From assembly GCF_009192945.1 (NCBI RefSeq), contig NZ_NSET01000079.1, forward strand, positions 1 to 44,302: 44,302 nucleotides of DNA. The letters are read 5' to 3'. This document shows positions 18,085 to 28,043 of this stretch, in pieces. This stretch comes from Xanthomonas maliensis (GTDB lineage: Bacteria; Pseudomonadota; Gammaproteobacteria; Xanthomonadales; Xanthomonadaceae). Made by a program: the position numbers and the translations under genes. The notes under the pieces are model-generated. The model was not told the origin of the DNA, did not search any database, and worked only from the letters and a program-made list of their open reading frames with translations. Within the stretch, counting starts at the first letter, position 1, and each line of letters opens with the position of its first letter.

Positions 18085-19038
18085 TCAGCCCGCGAGCAAG
18101 GCCTTGGCGGTGTGCTCGTCGGTGATCAGGCCATTGAGGATGCGGCCTTTCAAGGCGGCCTTGATCGGCCCCACCTTGACCGTGCCTGCGGCCACGCCAA
18201 TGGTCAGGCTGCGCGAAGGCACGCTGTGCGGCATGCTGGTCAGGCGCAGGTTGCTGCCGCCGTCGATGATCTCGCCGTCGGCATTGATGGCCCAGCCGAT
18301 GACCTCGCCCACGGCGCCAAGGCGGATCAGTTCCAGCAGCTCGGTCCGGCTGATGAAGCCGTCCACATGCAGCGGGGCGGTCTGGTCCAGTTGCCCGACA
18401 CCGACCAAGCGCAGATCGGCCTTGTCGGCGATGGCTCGCACCTTGCGCACCACTTCGATGCCCAGCAGGCTCTTGCGCTCGGTCTGCGATGACAGGAACA
18501 CCGGCAGCGGCATCGGGTAATGCTGAGCACCGGTCAGGTCGGCCAGGCGCGCCACCGCATCGAACGGGCTCGCCGAGCCGTCTGGGGAGATATTGCCGAC
18601 CAGCGACACCAGCTGATGGTTGCGCGTCTGCATCGCCGGGATCCGCTCCACCGCCGCGCGCATCGAGCGGCCGGTGCCGATGCCGATGATGCTCGGGGTG
18701 TCGCTGCGCAGGGTGGATTCCAGCAGCGCCGCGGCACGCTCGGCCACGCCGGTGACCAGGCCCGGATCGGCCGGATCGGTGGGCGCCACTTCGCAGTAGC
18801 CAATGCCGAAGCGATCCTGCAGCTGCGCGGCCAGATCCATGCAGGCGGCGATCGGGTGTTCCAGACGAAAAGTGATCAGGCGCTGGCTCAGGCACAGCGA
18901 CACCAGTCGCTGCGCGGTGGCACGCGAGACCTTGAGCTTGCGGGCGATTTCGTCCTGGGTGTTGCCTGCGATGTAGTACAGCCAGCCGGCACGGGCAGCG
19001 GCGTCGAGTCGCGTGGTGTCGCTGTCGGAGTTGGCCAT
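18085..19038 (-). CDS. SorC-family sugar-binding transcriptional regulator
   Basis: A 317-residue regulator. The N-terminal helix-turn-helix is NTQDEIARKLKVSRATAQRLV around residues 25-45. The rest is the SorC/DeoR-type sugar-phosphate isomerase-like effector domain, with GIGTGRSMRAAVE and a C-terminal VAAGTVKVGPIKAAL. Members sense a phosphorylated or free sugar and control adjacent catabolic genes. An alternative ATG three codons upstream (19047) is equally possible; neither has a well-spaced Shine-Dalgarno. The gene follows the HAD gene by about 20 bases and precedes the transport operon by 185 bases that hold the dyads. Repressor or activator role is not decided. Confidence 0.85.
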   Translation of the reverse strand: MANSDSDTTRLDAAARAGWLYYIAGNTQDEIARKLKVSRATAQRLVSLCLSQRLITFRLEHPIAACMDLAAQLQDRFGIGYCEVAPTDPADPGLVTGVAERAAALLESTLRSDTPSIIGIGTGRSMRAAVERIPAMQTRNHQLVSLVGNISPDGSASPFDAVARLADLTGAQHYPMPLPVFLSSQTERKSLLGIEVVRKVRAIADKADLRLVGVGQLDQTAPLHVDGFISRTELLELIRLGAVGEVIGWAINADGEIIDGGSNLRLTSMPHSVPSRSLTIGVAAGTVKVGPIKAALKGRILNGLITDEHTAKALLAG

Positions 19039-19064
19039 CTTTCGCATGTGGACGCTTGGACGTC

Positions 19065-19763
19065 TCAGCCTAACGCAGTGCCCGGGCGTACGCAGCCGGC
19101 GGCATCCAGCGCAGCGGACACGGCCGCCATGCTGTCGAATACGCGCACCGCACCGGCCGTGGTCAGCGCTGCAGCGGCGTCGGCCGTGGCGCCGTGATGG
19201 CTGCCACCGGTGAATCCCCAGCCTTGCATGCCGGCCGCGCGGGCCGCCTGCAGACCGCTGGGGCTGTCTTCGATCACCAGGCAGTTTCCGGGCGCAACCT
19301 GCATGCCGTCGGCGGCGAACAGGAACAGGTCCGGTGCCGGCTTGCCGTGCGCGACGCGCTCGGCGGTATACACGTGCTGGCCGAAGTAACGCGCCAGCCC
19401 GGTGACCTGCAGGCACAGCCGGACCCGTTCCAGATGACTGGACGAGGCCACGCATAGCGGCCGGTCCAGCACCTCCAGCAGTGCCGCCACGCCGGGGACT
19501 GGTCGCAGGTCGCTGCGCAGGCGCGCCAGCAGTTCGGTGTTGAGATCGGGCTCGAAGGTGTCGGGCAGCGCGATGCCCAGCGTCTGTGCATGTGCACGTA
19601 CGCTGGCCAGGCTACGCCCGAGAAAGCGCTGCTTGACCGCAGCGGCGTCCATGTCCAAGTCATGCCGTCGCAGCGTTTGCGCCAGGACCGAGCAGGCCAG
19701 CGGCTCGCTGTCGACCAGCACGCCGTCGCAGTCGAAGATGATCAGGCCGGGTGGGGCGTGCAT
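19065..19763 (-). CDS. HAD-superfamily hydrolase, beta-phosphoglucomutase/phosphatase-like
   Basis: A 232-residue HAD enzyme with all core motifs: nucleophile D11-C-D13 in FDCDGVLVDSE, the threonine/serine motif CVASSSH, lysine in HGKPAPDLF, and the acidic IEDSPSG. The helical cap between motifs I and II is of the C1 type found in sugar-phosphate phosphatases and beta-phosphoglucomutases. The sorbitol operon of Rhodobacter also has a HAD gene, so removal of a stray sugar phosphate or of the inducer is plausible. It appears to be the first gene of the cluster and diverges from spoT. Confidence 0.85.
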   Translation of the reverse strand: MHAPPGLIIFDCDGVLVDSEPLACSVLAQTLRRHDLDMDAAAVKQRFLGRSLASVRAHAQTLGIALPDTFEPDLNTELLARLRSDLRPVPGVAALLEVLDRPLCVASSSHLERVRLCLQVTGLARYFGQHVYTAERVAHGKPAPDLFLFAADGMQVAPGNCLVIEDSPSGLQAARAAGMQGWGFTGGSHHGATADAAAALTTAGAVRVFDSMAAVSAALDAAGCVRPGTALG

Positions 19764-19801
19764 GGATCGGCGTCTCGTCAGGGCAACGGACTCTGGAGTG
19801 T

Positions 19802-19822
19802 AGCAACTGGGCAAATGTTGCT
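19802..19822. promoter_or_regulatory. 21-bp inverted repeat upstream of the HAD-regulator genes
   Basis: AGCAAC (19802-19807) and GTTGCT (19817-19822) form a spaced dyad 39 bases before the HAD start and 134 bases before spoT. It could be a regulator site for either gene; its sequence differs from the ATGCCCAC dyads at 17932-17969. Confidence 0.3.
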
Positions 19823-19920
19823 TGGGCTGAGTAATAGTGCAGGGTATGCGGTCCAGGCCTCCACGGGGTCGCCAGACCATCTCTGCCCCCCTTGACATCC
19901 TTGCACGTTCACGTGCCGCA

Positions 19921-19949
19921 TTGCCGCAAACCGGTCACTGGCATAGTCT
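19921..19949 (+). promoter_or_regulatory. Candidate promoter abutting spoT
   Basis: TTGCCG (19921-19926) and TAGTCT (19944-19949) are 17 bases apart. Transcription would begin at or next to the spoT ATG at 19956, giving a leaderless message; no Shine-Dalgarno is visible before that ATG. A TTGACA at 19892-19897 is another -35 candidate, but no good -10 follows it. Confidence 0.3.
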
Positions 19950-19955
19950 TCTGCC

Positions 19956-22127
19956 ATGAACCCAGGCCCCACCGCCCAGGCGAGCGTCGTGCCGTCCGCG
20001 TCCTCCGACCCGGACATCCCCGACTATGTCCTGCAATTCGAACGCGCCGCCAGCTATCTGCCCAAGGAGCAGTTGCCGATCCTGCGTCGCGCCTGGGAAG
20101 TGGGAGCCACCGCGCATGCCGGCCAGACCCGCAAGTCCGGCGAGCCCTATATCACCCATCCGGTGGCCGTGGCCGGGGTGCTGGCCGAGCTCGGCCTGGA
20201 CATGGAATCGCTGATCGCCGCGATCCTGCATGACACCATCGAAGACACGCCGCTGACCCGTGAGGAATTGGCTGCCGAGTTCGGCGAGGCGGTGGCCGAA
20301 CTGGTCGATGGCGTCACCAAGCTGGACAAGCTCAAATTCCGTGATCGGCAGGAGGCGGCGGCCGAAAGCTTCCGCAAGATGCTGCTGGCGATGTCGCGCG
20401 ATCTGCGGGTGATCATGATCAAGCTCGCCGATCGGCTGCACAACATGCGCACGCTGGGCGCGCAGAGCACCGAGGCGCGCAGCCGCATCGCCCGCGAGAC
20501 GCTGGAGATCTACGCGCCGATCGCCCAGCGCCTGGGCATGAGCCTGATCAAGTCCGAACTGCAGAACCTCGGCTTCCGTGCGCTGTATCCGTGGCGCCAC
20601 GCCATCCTCGAAAAGCACATTCGCAGCCAGCCGGTGGTGCGCCGCGAATCGATGGCGCAGGTGGAGGTGCAGCTGAGCCAGCGCCTGGCCAAGGAAGGGC
20701 TGGAGCATCGTCTGGTCAGCCGCATCAAGACGCCCTGGAGCATCTACAACAAGATGCACGAGGAGAACAAATCCTTCGACCAGGTGATGGACGTATTCGG
20801 CTTCCGGCTGGTGGTGCGCTCGGTGGCCGATTGCTACCACGCGCTGGGCGCAGTGCATGCGACGTTCAAACCGCTGGACGGACGCTTCCGCGACTTCATC
20901 GCGATCCCCAAGGCCAACGGCTACCAGTCGCTGCATACCGTGCTGTTCGGTCCCTACGGCTCGCCGATCGAAGTGCAGATCCGCACCGAGGAAATGGATC
21001 TGATCGCCGAGCGCGGCGTCGCCGCGCACTGGACCTATAAGGTCGGCTCGGCCGCGCCCAACAGCGCGCAGAGTCGGGCGCACGACTGGATCGTGGAGTT
21101 GATCGATTCGCAGCGCGCGGCCGGCTCGTCGCTGGAATTTCTCGACAACGTCAAGGTCGATCTGTTCCCCGACGAGGTCTACCTGTTCACGCCCAAGGGC
21201 AAGATCCTGGCCTTGCCGCGTAATTCCACTGCGCTGGACTTCGCCTACGCAGTGCATACCGACGTCGGCAACCGCGCGGTCGCCTCGCGGGTGGACAAGA
21301 AGCTGGTGCCGCTGCGTACCAAGCTGGTCAGCGGCCAGGCGGTGGAGATCATCACCGCGCGCTCGGCCACGCCCAAGCCGCAGTGGTTGGAGTTCGTGGT
21401 CAGCAGCAAGGCGCGCACCGCCATTCGCCACCAGCTCAAGCAGCTCGAGCACGAAGATGCCGTGCAGTTGGGTCACCGCATGCTCGATCGCGCGCTGGAA
21501 GCGATGGATTCCTCGCTCGAACGCCTGCCCAAGGGCCGCCTGGACGCCTTCCTCAACGAGCATCGCTATCCACGCCTGGAGGCGCTGCTGGCCGATGTGG
21601 CGCTGGGCAACTGGATGCCGACGCAGGCCGCGCAGGCGTTGATGGCCTATGCCGAACTGCGCGGTGGCGGCCATTCCAAGCATTCGCACGAAAAGATCCT
21701 GATCGACGGCAGTGAGCGCGGCGTGATCAGTTTCGCCAACTGCTGCCAGCCGATTCCCGGCGACGAGATCATGGGGTATCACACGGCCGGCAAGGGCATC
21801 GTGGTGCACCGCCTGGATTGCCCGAACTTGGCCGAGTTGCGCAAGTCGCCCGAGCGCTGGGTACCGATCGATTGGGATTCCAACGTCAGCGGCGACTACG
21901 ACACCGCGTTGATCGTGGAGGTGGAGAACCGCACCGGCGTGCTGGCGCAGCTGGCGGCGGCGATCGCGCAGAGTCAATCCAACATCGAACGCGTCGATTA
22001 TCTCGATCGCGACTTCAATGCTGCGGTGTTGCGCTTCAACATCCAGGTACGCGATCGCCGCCACCTGGCCGAGGTGATGCGTCGGCTGCGCCGCTTGCAC
22101 GTGGTGCAGAGCGTCGGTCGCCAATAG
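19956..22127 (+). CDS. spoT: Bifunctional (p)ppGpp synthetase/hydrolase SpoT
   Basis: A 723-residue stringent-response enzyme. The HD hydrolase domain is intact, with H68 in ITHP and H92-D93 in LHDTIEDT. The synthetase domain spans about 235-345 and has the conserved RIKTPWSIYNKM, FRDFIAIPKANGYQSLHT and EVQIRTEEMD stretches. A TGS domain (VYLFTPKGKI onward) lies near 395-460, and an ACT domain (ALIVEVENRTGVLAQLAAAIAQ) closes the C-terminus. The length fits SpoT/Rel proteins. In many gammaproteobacteria it follows rpoZ; here it is separated from rpoZ by the polyol cluster and must have its own promoter. No Shine-Dalgarno is seen before its ATG. Confidence 0.95.
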   Translation: MNPGPTAQASVVPSASSDPDIPDYVLQFERAASYLPKEQLPILRRAWEVGATAHAGQTRKSGEPYITHPVAVAGVLAELGLDMESLIAAILHDTIEDTPLTREELAAEFGEAVAELVDGVTKLDKLKFRDRQEAAAESFRKMLLAMSRDLRVIMIKLADRLHNMRTLGAQSTEARSRIARETLEIYAPIAQRLGMSLIKSELQNLGFRALYPWRHAILEKHIRSQPVVRRESMAQVEVQLSQRLAKEGLEHRLVSRIKTPWSIYNKMHEENKSFDQVMDVFGFRLVVRSVADCYHALGAVHATFKPLDGRFRDFIAIPKANGYQSLHTVLFGPYGSPIEVQIRTEEMDLIAERGVAAHWTYKVGSAAPNSAQSRAHDWIVELIDSQRAAGSSLEFLDNVKVDLFPDEVYLFTPKGKILALPRNSTALDFAYAVHTDVGNRAVASRVDKKLVPLRTKLVSGQAVEIITARSATPKPQWLEFVVSSKARTAIRHQLKQLEHEDAVQLGHRMLDRALEAMDSSLERLPKGRLDAFLNEHRYPRLEALLADVALGNWMPTQAAQALMAYAELRGGGHSKHSHEKILIDGSERGVISFANCCQPIPGDEIMGYHTAGKGIVVHRLDCPNLAELRKSPERWVPIDWDSNVSGDYDTALIVEVENRTGVLAQLAAAIAQSQSNIERVDYLDRDFNAAVLRFNIQVRDRRHLAEVMRRLRRLHVVQSVGRQ

Positions 22128-22499
22128 CGCGTCTCACCACGTCGCCTGTGGGGGACGCGCCGGCGGAGCAGGCCACAGACGCCCCGCGGTGTCCTCAATT
22201 GCTGGCGCCCAAGCTTGTGCCTGGAAGGTCCGCAGATACGGGAACTCAGTATTGTCTGTTTCGCTGGCTGGCGCGATCTCGATCGGTTGGGCGGGCGCGC
22301 GGTTTGGCGCAGCGAGCTGTGGCTGCTGTTTGCGCAACCGCCATGGCCGCTGCCGGGCGCCTCCACAGCAGCGGTCGGCGGACAGGGCCGCACCGGTATC
22401 CGACGCGACGGCGGGTACCTCGTCGCTTCGCGCTTGGTCGCCCGCCCACGGCGCGCACCGATACAATGCGCGCTCGTTTTCAGTGCTGATGGAGTTTGC
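22128..22499. other. Gene-free gap between spoT and ridA
   Basis: This 372-base stretch holds no gene that I can support. The plus-strand frame is open into ridA and would encode residues such as RELSIVCFAGWRDLDRLGG, but no start with a ribosome site or family match is evident. A TACAAT at 22462-22467 is a possible -10 element for ridA, without a clear -35. Confidence 0.4.
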
Positions 22500-22880
22500 A
22501 TGTCCCAGATCATCCACACCGACCAGGCGCCGGCTGCCATCGGCCCTTACTCGCAGGCCGTGCGGGCAGGCAATACCGTGTACTTCTCCGGGCAGATCCC
22601 GCTCGATCCGGCCACCGGCGAGATCGTGCCGGGCGATATCGGCGCGCAGGCGCGGCGGGCGTTCGACAATCTCAAGGCCGTTGCCGAGGCTGCCGGCGGT
22701 TCGCTGGACAAGATCGTGCGCCTGGGCCTGTACCTGACCGACCTGGGCCAGTTCGCCGCCGTCAACGCGGTGATGCAGGACTACTTCCAGGCCCCGTTTC
22801 CTGCACGCTCGACCATCGAGGTGTCCGGCCTGCCCAAGGGGGCCGGCTTCGAAGTCGATGCGGTGATGGTGCTCGAGTAA
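22500..22880 (+). CDS. ridA: RidA, reactive imine/enamine deaminase
   Basis: A 126-residue YjgF/YER057c/UK114 protein that hydrolyses the reactive 2-aminoacrylate and related imines released by PLP enzymes such as threonine dehydratase. The key residues are R103 in PARSTIEV and E118 in KGAGFEV, matching the active arginine and glutamate of the RidA group. The start ATG has GGAG about 6 bases upstream; a longer frame exists but the family length favours this start. It is followed after 15 bases by recG, an order seen in other gammaproteobacteria. Confidence 0.94.
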   Translation: MSQIIHTDQAPAAIGPYSQAVRAGNTVYFSGQIPLDPATGEIVPGDIGAQARRAFDNLKAVAEAAGGSLDKIVRLGLYLTDLGQFAAVNAVMQDYFQAPFPARSTIEVSGLPKGAGFEVDAVMVLE

Positions 22881-22895
22881 GTCGCACACGCCCCT

Positions 22896-25040
22896 GTGCC
22901 GCGCGCGCGTCTCGCTACCGTTCCACTGGCCGCTGCCGGGCAGGCGCCGCTTGCCAGCCTGCCCGGCGTCGGCCCCAAGGCGGCCGACAAGTTCGCTGCG
23001 CGCGGCATCCTCACGGTGCAGGACCTGTGGCTGCACCTGCCGTTACGTTATGAAGACCGCACCCGGCTGACCCCGATCGCGCGCCTGCAAGGCGGCGTCC
23101 CGGCGCAGATCGAGGGCCGGGTGGAAGCGGTCGAACGCGGTTTTCGCTACCGACCGGTGCTGCGGGTGGCCGTGTCCGATGGCTCCGGCGGCACCTTGGT
23201 GCTGCGGTTCTTCCATTTTCGCGCGGCCCAGGTGGCGCAGTTCGCGCCGGGTGCGCGGCTGCGCGCCTTCGGCACCCCCAAGCCGGGGCAGCACGGCTGG
23301 GAGATCGTGCATCCCAGTTATCGCATTCTGGGCGACGGCGAAGATCCCGGGCTGGGCGAGTGCCTGGACCCGGTGTATCCGGTGCTGGAAGGGGTCGGAC
23401 CGGCCACCGTTCGCAAGCTGATCGGCCAGGCGCTGGAGCGCTTGCCGGAGGGTGACGCGCTGGAACTGCTGCCCACGCACTGGTTGCAGGACGCGTGCCT
23501 GCCGCCGCTGCGTGAGGCCTTGCTGACCTTGCACCGGCCGCCGGCGCAGATCGACCCGCAGCAGCTGTTGGCCGGGCAGCATCCGGCGCAGCAGCGATTG
23601 GCGATCGAAGAGTTGCTTGCCCACCAGCTGAGCCTGCGTCGGCAGCGGATCGCCTTGCAGCGCTTTCGTGCGCCGGTGCTGGCCGGCGGCGGTGGCTTGG
23701 TCGAGCGCCTGCGCGCAGCGCTGCCGTTCCGGCTGACCGCCGCGCAGCAGCGTGTCTTTGCGCAGATCGCCCATGACCTGGCCCGACCATCGCCGATGTT
23801 GCGGCTGGTCCAGGGCGACGTTGGCAGCGGCAAGACGGTGGTGGCCGCGCTGGCGGCGATGCTGGCGGTCGAGCAGGGCAAGCAGGTCGCGCTGGCGGCG
23901 CCGACCGAATTGCTGGCCGAGCAGCACCTGACCAATCTGCGCGGTTGGCTGGAGCCGCTGGGCGTGCGCGTGGTCTGGTTGGCCGGCAAGGTCACTGGCA
24001 AGGCGCGCGCCGCCGCCCTGGCCGAGGTCGCCTCCGGCCAGGCGCAGGTGGTCGTCGGCACCCATGCCCTGATGCAGGAAGCAGTGGTCTTCCATGACCT
24101 GGCGCTGGCCATCATCGACGAGCAGCATCGCTTTGGCGTGCACCAGCGACTGGCGCTGCGCGACAAGGGCGCAGCGGCCGGTACGGTGCCGCATCAACTG
24201 GTGATGACCGCGACTCCGATCCCGCGCACGCTGGCGATGTCGGCATATGCGGATCTGGATGTCTCGGCAATCGACGAGCTGCCACCGGGGCGCACGCCGG
24301 TGCAGACGCTGGTGCTCAGCGCCGAGCGCCGGCCCGAACTGGTCGAGCGCATCCGTGCCGCCTGCGCCGAGGGGCGCCAGGTCTATTGGGTGTGCACCCT
24401 CATCGAAGAGAGCGAAGAGGGCGACAAGCCGGCGCAGGGCGGGCCGCCGCGGATCGAGGCGCAGGCGGCGGAGGTCACGTTCGAGGCGCTGACCGCGCAA
24501 CTGCCGGGGGTGCGCGTGGCACTGGTGCATGGGCGCATGAAACCGGTCGAGAAACAGCGTGCGATGCTGGCATTCAAGCAGGCTCAAAGCGATCTGCTGG
24601 TGGCCACCACGGTGATCGAGGTCGGCGTGGACGTGCCCAACGCCTCGCTGATGATCATCGAGAACGCCGAGCGCCTGGGGCTGGCGCAGTTGCACCAGTT
24701 GCGCGGGCGCGTCGGCCGCGGCGCCACCGCGTCCAGTTGCGTGCTTCTGTATCAACCGCCGTTGTCGTTGATGGCACGGCAGCGGCTGGAAACCATGCGC
24801 CAGACCAACGATGGCTTTGTGATCGCCGAGAAGGACCTCGAACTGCGCGGACCGGGTGAGTTGCTGGGAACCCGTCAGACCGGGTTGGCCAGTTTCCGGA
24901 TTGCCGATCTGGCGCGCGATGCTGGCTTGCTGCCGCGCGTGCAGGTGCTGGCCGACCAGTTGCTCGCGCAGTCGCCGCAGATCGCCGATCAACTGGTCGC
25001 GCGCTGGATCGGCGGGGCCGTGCGCTATGCCGCTGCGTGA
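22896..25040 (+). CDS. recG: ATP-dependent DNA helicase RecG
   Basis: A 714-residue helicase that remodels stalled forks and branched DNA. The N-terminal wedge domain contains the OB fold (about 60-150). Helicase motif I is GDVGSGKT at 307-314, motif II DEQH at 408-411, and motif III MTATPIPRTLAM follows. Motif VI lies in QLRGRVGRG, and the C-terminal TRG-like stretch GPGELLGTRQTG is present. The start is a GTG 15 bases after ridA with no obvious ribosome site, so translation may depend on coupling to ridA. Confidence 0.94.
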   Translation: MPRARLATVPLAAAGQAPLASLPGVGPKAADKFAARGILTVQDLWLHLPLRYEDRTRLTPIARLQGGVPAQIEGRVEAVERGFRYRPVLRVAVSDGSGGTLVLRFFHFRAAQVAQFAPGARLRAFGTPKPGQHGWEIVHPSYRILGDGEDPGLGECLDPVYPVLEGVGPATVRKLIGQALERLPEGDALELLPTHWLQDACLPPLREALLTLHRPPAQIDPQQLLAGQHPAQQRLAIEELLAHQLSLRRQRIALQRFRAPVLAGGGGLVERLRAALPFRLTAAQQRVFAQIAHDLARPSPMLRLVQGDVGSGKTVVAALAAMLAVEQGKQVALAAPTELLAEQHLTNLRGWLEPLGVRVVWLAGKVTGKARAAALAEVASGQAQVVVGTHALMQEAVVFHDLALAIIDEQHRFGVHQRLALRDKGAAAGTVPHQLVMTATPIPRTLAMSAYADLDVSAIDELPPGRTPVQTLVLSAERRPELVERIRAACAEGRQVYWVCTLIEESEEGDKPAQGGPPRIEAQAAEVTFEALTAQLPGVRVALVHGRMKPVEKQRAMLAFKQAQSDLLVATTVIEVGVDVPNASLMIIENAERLGLAQLHQLRGRVGRGATASSCVLLYQPPLSLMARQRLETMRQTNDGFVIAEKDLELRGPGELLGTRQTGLASFRIADLARDAGLLPRVQVLADQLLAQSPQIADQLVARWIGGAVRYAAA

Positions 25041-25187
25041 GGCGTGGATGTGGACGCCGGGAAGCGGGATTGGGACTGCGTGAGCGCGGAGGCTGGTCGC
25101 GTGGCGGGTGCACGGCGATTCGCGTGATCGGCGGATCCTTGCGAAGATGGCCGATCACATCCCGAATGTTTGCCCAATTCCGAGCCC

Positions 25188-26126
25188 ATGACTGACAAGA
25201 TTCCGCTGTTGATCGATACCGACCCGGGCGTGGACGACGCGCTGGCATTGCTGATGGCCTTCAACGACCCGCGTCACCAGGTGGTGGGACTGACCATCGC
25301 CGCCGGCAACGTCGGGCTGGAGTACACCGTGCGCAATGCCTTGAAGGTCTGTGAGATCGTCGGTCGCGCGGATGTGCCGGTGCATGCGGGATGTCCGCAA
25401 CCCTTGTTGCATCCCTCGGTCGACGCGGCGCATGTGCACGGCATCGATGGCTTCGGCGACGTCGGCCTGCCGCCGGCGGCGCATGGCGTGGATGCCGAGC
25501 ATGCCGCGCTGGCGATCCTGCGGCTGTCGCATGCCCACGCCGGCCGCCTGCTGCTGGTCGCGCTCGGGCCGCTCACCAACCTCGCCCTGGCGCTGACCCT
25601 GGACCCGACGCTGCCGCAGCGTGTGGCTCGGCTGGTGGTGATGGGCGGCGCGCTGACCGGTCACGGCAACATCACCCCGGCAGCCGAGTTCAATATCGGC
25701 TTCGACCCGGAGGCCGCGCATATCGTCTTCCGGTCATTCCCGCAGTTCGATGTGGCCGATTGGGAAGCCACGGTCGCGCATGGCCTGCCGCACCGCGACG
25801 TCGAGCGCTGGCTGGCCGCCGATTCGCCGCGTGCGCGCTTCTACGAGGAGATTTCCCGCAAGACCCGGCTGTGGTCGGAGGACAGTCGCGGCGAATACTG
25901 GTATGCCGCCGATGCCCTGGCGATGGCATTCGCGCTGCAGCCGGAAGGCGCACTGCGGCTGGAGCAGCGGCCGGTCCAGGTAGAGCTGGCCGGGACCCAT
26001 ACCCGTGGCATGACGGTGGTGGACTGGAACCGCCAGGGCGGCGCCCCCGACAATACCCGCCTGCTGCTGGAGTACGACCGCCAGCGCTTCTTCGGCCTGG
26101 TGGCTGAGGCGTTGGCCGCCGGCTGA
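25188..26126 (+). CDS. Nucleoside hydrolase (IUNH family)
   Basis: A 312-residue enzyme that splits ribonucleosides into base and ribose. The calcium-binding aspartates are D10, D12, D16 and D17 in IDTDPGVDDALAL; a further aspartate lies in ADALAMAF. The central VVMGGALTGHGNITPAAEFNIGFDP segment is typical. The ATG at MTDKIPLL is preferred over an in-frame TTG 18 bases upstream. It stands alone, with its own short leader after recG. Base preference (pyrimidine, purine or mixed) cannot be decided by eye. Confidence 0.92.
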   Translation: MTDKIPLLIDTDPGVDDALALLMAFNDPRHQVVGLTIAAGNVGLEYTVRNALKVCEIVGRADVPVHAGCPQPLLHPSVDAAHVHGIDGFGDVGLPPAAHGVDAEHAALAILRLSHAHAGRLLLVALGPLTNLALALTLDPTLPQRVARLVVMGGALTGHGNITPAAEFNIGFDPEAAHIVFRSFPQFDVADWEATVAHGLPHRDVERWLAADSPRARFYEEISRKTRLWSEDSRGEYWYAADALAMAFALQPEGALRLEQRPVQVELAGTHTRGMTVVDWNRQGGAPDNTRLLLEYDRQRFFGLVAEALAAG

Positions 26127-26143
26127 GCAGGTCCGGGGCCGGC

Positions 26144-26173
26144 TTGCGCCTGGATCGGTAGGGGGGCTATAAT
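26144..26173 (+). promoter_or_regulatory. Strong sigma-70 promoter of rpmE2
   Basis: TTGCGC (26144-26149) and a perfect TATAAT (26168-26173) are 18 bases apart, 35 bases before the ribosomal protein gene. Confidence 0.7.
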
Positions 26174-26208
26174 TCCCTGCTTATCCAGGCAGCCCGGCGC
26201 CGAAAGCC

Positions 26209-26451
26209 ATGAAAGAGAATACCCATCCCAGCTACAACAACGTCGTTTTCCACGACGTGACCTCCGATTTCAAGTTCCTGACCCGTTCCACCATGAGCTC
26301 GAAAGAGACCGTGAAGTGGGAAGATGGCCAGGAGTATCCGGTCATCAAGGTGGAAATCTCGTCCGCCTCGCACCCGCACTACACCGGCAAGCACAAGGTG
26401 ATCGACACCGGCGGCCGGATCGACAAGTTCCAGAAGCGCTACGCGCGCTGA
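26209..26451 (+). CDS. rpmE2: Ribosomal protein L31, type B
   Basis: An 80-residue large-subunit protein. It is the type B form: it lacks the four zinc-binding cysteines of type A and carries the longer [23 protein letters not shown] region (here [19 protein letters not shown]) and [11 protein letters not shown] at the end. Zinc-free paralogues often replace type A when zinc is scarce, but many xanthomonads carry type B as the main copy. No Zur-type operator is apparent by eye. A consensus promoter lies upstream and a strong terminator follows. Confidence 0.95.
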   Translation: MKENTHPSYNNVVFHDVTSDFKFLTRSTMSSKETVKWEDGQEYPVIKVEISSASHPHYTGKHKVIDTGGRIDKFQKRYAR

Positions 26452-26471
26452 TCTTGTAGGACGGGCTGTAC

Positions 26472-26504
26472 CGACAACGGCCGCGCACTGCGCGGCCGTT
26501 GTCG
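26472..26504 (+). terminator. Intrinsic terminator after rpmE2
   Basis: A perfect 15-base stem, CGACAACGGCCGCGC (26472-26486) with its complement at 26490-26504, encloses a 3-base loop and is followed by TTTC. It starts 20 bases after the rpmE2 stop. Confidence 0.8.
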
Positions 26505-26588
26505 TTTCGACGGTGCGCTGATCGCACTGGTTCGTGTCGGGCGCCATCGTCTACGACTTCCGTCCAAGCGACGGGCAAAATGCTGCTG

Positions 26589-26597
26589 TGCGATAAT
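26589..26597 (+). promoter_or_regulatory. Extended -10 element before gltA
   Basis: TGCGATAAT matches an extended -10 (TG, one base, GATAAT). No good -35 is found 17 bases upstream. It lies 85 bases before the gltA start. Confidence 0.35.
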
Positions 26598-26681
26598 GGA
26601 GAAATCCCGGGCGACCCCCTGGACTTCCATCACGTGCCTGCTTGTCATGGGCGGGCGCCTTCCACTGAAGGAGCGTACACA

Positions 26682-27971
<1,290 letters not shown>

Positions 27972-27994
27972 GCCGCACCGCCGTCGGCTTGCAG

Positions 27995-28019
27995 AAACGC
28001 CCCGCCTAGCGGGGCGTTT
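27995..28019. terminator. Intrinsic terminator after gltA
   Basis: AAACGCCCCGC (27995-28005) pairs with GCGGGGCGTTT (28009-28019) around CTA and runs into TTTTT. The mirror-image A run makes it usable from both strands, serving gltA and the convergent gene at 28044. Confidence 0.85.
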
Positions 28020-28043
28020 TTGATTACCGGCCGCAAACGCGCC

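Noticed and set aside
19935..22124. 729-codon minus-strand open frame opposite spoT
   Set aside because: Antisense shadow of spoT in GC-rich DNA; composition is not protein-like and there is no ribosome site.
23043..24992. 649-codon minus-strand open frame opposite recG
   Set aside because: Same GC-driven antisense effect; recG has all helicase motifs in the other strand.
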